The notes under the pieces are model-generated. The model worked only from the letters and a program-made list of their open reading frames with translations, was not told the DNA's origin and searched no databases. Shown in pieces: positions 5,299-6,581 of a stretch of DNA of 6,581 nucleotides. The stretch is taken from NCBI GenBank assembly GCA_001822215.1, contig MHQD01000020.1, positions 1 through 6,581 on the forward strand. Direction: 5' to 3'. The position numbers were made by a program, and so were the translations under genes. Numbering within the stretch: position 1 is the first letter of the stretch; each line of letters starts with the position of its first letter. This DNA is from Candidatus Sungbacteria bacterium RIFCSPHIGHO2_01_FULL_50_25. GTDB taxonomy: Bacteria; Patescibacteriota; Minisyncoccia; Sungbacterales; HO2-52-23.

Positions 5299-5673
5299 AT
5301 GAGAATTGTCTTAAAGCAAAAAAATTTGCGTATTACTCCTGCGCTCCGCGATTATATCGAGGCAAAACTCGTTTCTCCGGTCAAAAAAATCATTCGGCGC
5401 GCAGAAGACGAAGAGCTTCCGATGCTCGAGATTGAGATTGCGCGCACTTCGATGCACCACCGCAAGGGCCTTGTCTATTATGCGGAAGCAAATCTTTCGT
5501 TCGGGAAGCGGATGATTCGCGTTGAGGCCAAAGATCAGGATATCTATGCCGCAATTGATTCATTGAAGGATGAACTTGAGAGTCGGATGGTGCGGCTTCG
5601 CGATAAGCAAACCGCGCTTGATCGGCGCGGCGGGCGGCGCGTAAAGCGGACGCTTCGGGACGAAAAAACATAG
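5299..5673 (+). CDS. hpf: Ribosome hibernation promoting factor, short form (HPF/YfiA family)
   Basis: The 124-residue protein matches the S30AE/HPF family along nearly its whole length: VLKQKNLRITPALRDYIEAK (4-23) for the first strand and helix, LEIEIARTSMHHRKGLVYYA (43-62), the conserved FGKRMIRVEAKDQDIYAAID (68-87) and the second helix DSLKDELESRMVRLRDK. It ends with a basic tail (RRGGRRVKRTLR). The family binds the decoding region of the 30S subunit and silences ribosomes under stress or in stationary phase. The C-terminal dimerisation domain of long HPF is absent, so it is a short form, and it needs no partner gene here. The start at 5299 is the only sensible one; the earlier ATG at 5291 is out of frame and closes at once. 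It is monocistronic, with its own promoter and terminator. Confidence 0.93.
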   Translation: MRIVLKQKNLRITPALRDYIEAKLVSPVKKIIRRAEDEELPMLEIEIARTSMHHRKGLVYYAEANLSFGKRMIRVEAKDQDIYAAIDSLKDELESRMVRLRDKQTALDRRGGRRVKRTLRDEKT

Positions 5674-5694
5674 GTTCGCTTTTTCGGAAAAAAG

Positions 5695-5719
5695 CTCTTG
5701 ATGTTTCAAGAGTTTTTTT
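5695..5719 (+). terminator. Intrinsic terminator after hpf
   Basis: CTCTTGA (5695-5701) and TCAAGAG (5706-5712) form a perfect 7-bp stem with a TGTT loop, followed by seven T (5713-5719). It lies 21 nt after the hpf stop codon. Confidence 0.88.
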
Positions 5720-5749
5720 CTATTCTTGAATAAGATCCTGTCATTCTAC

Positions 5750-5757
5750 AAAGGAGG
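5750..5757 (+). promoter_or_regulatory. Strong Shine-Dalgarno of speD
   Basis: AAAGGAGG ends 8 nt before the ATG at 5766. It is the only strong, well-placed ribosome site in the window and fixes the speD start; it also shows that the organism does use anti-Shine-Dalgarno pairing. Confidence 0.85.
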
Positions 5758-5765
5758 CGCAGACG

Positions 5766-6197
5766 ATGGATCTTGCGTCAGGAGAGCGGTCGCTCGGGGT
5801 GCATTATCTTCTTAGCATCTTTGAGTGCAAGACGGGTGTCCTGGACGATCTTCATAAAGTGAGTAGCATTCTCGTTGAAGCAACGAGCCGCGCGCACGCA
5901 TCGATGACCGGCATGATCACGCGCAAATTCGACCCTCTTGTTCCCGGCACTCCCGCTGGCGTTTCCGTGGTGATCGGAATAGAGGAATCGCATGTGTCCA
6001 TCCATACCTGGCCCGAGAATTCAAAAGCCTCTGCGGATGTCTATACCTGCGGAGATGATATGGAGCCGGAAATCGCTGTAAAATATATCGTACGGCGTTT
6101 TGGTTCGCGCCGCACCGAAGTCACTGTGTTTGATAGGAATACCAACCGAGTGACTCGCACGTATACGATCCCAAAACTGCGAAGAAAATTGGCGTAG
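5766..6197 (+). CDS. speD: SpeD-family pyruvoyl-dependent decarboxylase (S-adenosylmethionine decarboxylase proenzyme or derived amino-acid decarboxylase)
   Basis: The 143-residue proenzyme has the class 1B SpeD pattern. LGVHYLLSIFECKTGVLDD (10-28) opens the fold. EESHVSIHTWPE (73-84) contains the self-cleavage site: E74-S75 is split to give two chains and S75 becomes the pyruvoyl group. H80 fits the processing histidine, and C95 in ADVYTCG (90-96) the catalytic cysteine. The usual product is decarboxylated AdoMet, the aminopropyl donor for spermidine. However, some SpeD homologues in bacteria, including CPR lineages, are reported to decarboxylate arginine or ornithine instead. No speE lies next to it, so the substrate stays open. 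The gene has its own strong ribosome site and sits between two terminators, although I find no convincing promoter in the 46 nt before it; read-through from hpf is possible. Confidence 0.9.
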   Translation: MDLASGERSLGVHYLLSIFECKTGVLDDLHKVSSILVEATSRAHASMTGMITRKFDPLVPGTPAGVSVVIGIEESHVSIHTWPENSKASADVYTCGDDMEPEIAVKYIVRRFGSRRTEVTVFDRNTNRVTRTYTIPKLRRKLA

Positions 6198-6207
6198 CAA
6201 AAAAACG

Positions 6208-6231
6208 ACCAGCTCGAATGAGCTGGTTTTT
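6208..6231. terminator. Bidirectional intrinsic terminator between speD and the convergent gene
   Basis: ACCAGCTC (6208-6215) and GAGCTGGT (6220-6227) make a perfect 8-bp stem with a GAAT loop. A T-run (6227-6231) follows on the plus strand, and on the minus strand seven T (6199-6205) follow the stem after 2 nt. It is well placed to end both speD and the minus-strand gene that stops at 6276. Confidence 0.9.
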
Positions 6232-6275
6232 GTATATGCGTGGAGCGCCGCGCGTGAACGTATTCGGAAAATGAT

Positions 6276-6581
6276 CTATCTTTGCTGGAGGAATTTGCTT
6301 CCGAGAATCCGCTTGATTGCGCGGTGGATCGAAGGGGAAAGGGCGAAGTTTGCAAAGTGCGTTTTGCCGGAGTATTCGGAGAGTTCTTCGTCTGAACGGA
6401 TTGCATGCGCCAGGAGGATTCCGAAGTTTTCTTGGCCGCCGATCAGAGGATTGAAATTTCCGTCATCCGTTGCAATGATCCATGCCTGCTCATACGAGAA
6501 AAACGGGATAAAGCGCTTTGAGACCCAGATTCTCGCAAACTCCGGCGCGATTACCTGGAGGTTTTCGAGAAATGCGTCAAG
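6276..6581 (-). CDS. Unrecognised protein, C-terminal 101 residues (5' end outside window)
   Basis: The minus frame is open from the right window edge to TAG at 6276-6278 and reads as a globular soluble protein. It starts LDAFLENLQVIAPEFARIW and ends HRAIKRILGSKFLQQR. Visible features are IATDDGNFNPLIGG (about 36-49), EELSEYSGKTHFANFALS (about 66-83) and a basic amphipathic C-terminal helix. There is no membrane segment and no motif I can assign to a family. The composition and codon use look like those of its neighbours, and the convergent terminator at 6208-6231 is correctly placed for it, so it is very likely a real gene. No function is proposed. Confidence 0.75.
   Translation of the reverse strand, partial: LDAFLENLQVIAPEFARIWVSKRFIPFFSYEQAWIIATDDGNFNPLIGGQENFGILLAHAIRSDEELSEYSGKTHFANFALSPSIHRAIKRILGSKFLQQR

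Noticed and set aside
6041..6406. Minus-strand frame of 121 codons across the speD 3' end
   Set aside because: It is a shadow of speD, crosses the terminator and the adjacent gene, and has low-complexity Ser/Arg composition.

Overview
The window looks like a piece of a small bacterial genome. The best guess is the Candidate Phyla Radiation / Patescibacteria (Parcubacteria-like). The reasons are short intergenic gaps, isolated single genes instead of long operons, a short-form hibernation factor, a stand-alone SpeD-family enzyme, and several genes with no Shine-Dalgarno sequence. This placement is inferred from overall character, not from a marker gene. TGA ends the M24 peptidase gene, so the code is not the TGA=Gly code of Gracilibacteria/Absconditabacteria.

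Left part (1-2428, minus strand): two overlapping envelope-polysaccharide genes. A GT4 glycosyltransferase (1274-2428) is followed by a WbaP/WcaJ-type polyprenyl-phosphate sugar-phosphate transferase (1-1290, C-terminus cut by the window edge). The second would load the first sugar onto a lipid carrier, and the GT4 enzyme would add a later one.

Centre (2429-5015, plus strand): a divergent intergenic region holds a promoter and a very stable 74-nt hairpin upstream of an M24-family metallopeptidase (2677-3813). Next is a 254-bp intergenic region with two kinds of direct repeat that fold into two hairpins: different stems around nearly the same loop. Then comes murB (4068-5015), the UDP-MurNAc-forming reductase of peptidoglycan synthesis.

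Right part (5008-6581): a near-perfect bidirectional terminator closes murB and, from the other side, a probable tiny lysine/arginine/alanine-rich peptide gene on the minus strand. That peptide gene has a TTGACA promoter abutting a perfect DnaA-box sequence. Divergent from it is hpf (5299-5673), a short ribosome hibernation factor that appears leaderless. After a terminator comes speD (5766-6197), a pyruvoyl-dependent decarboxylase with a strong Shine-Dalgarno. A second bidirectional terminator separates speD from the C-terminal part of an unrecognised minus-strand gene (6276-6581).

The genes do not form one pathway. They cover surface polysaccharide and cell wall (1-2428, murB), peptide turnover (M24), stationary-phase ribosome protection (hpf) and probable polyamine synthesis (speD). 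The most unusual material is non-coding: the repeat/hairpin region before murB, the long hairpin before the M24 gene, and a shared 15-nt start-site motif at murB and hpf.
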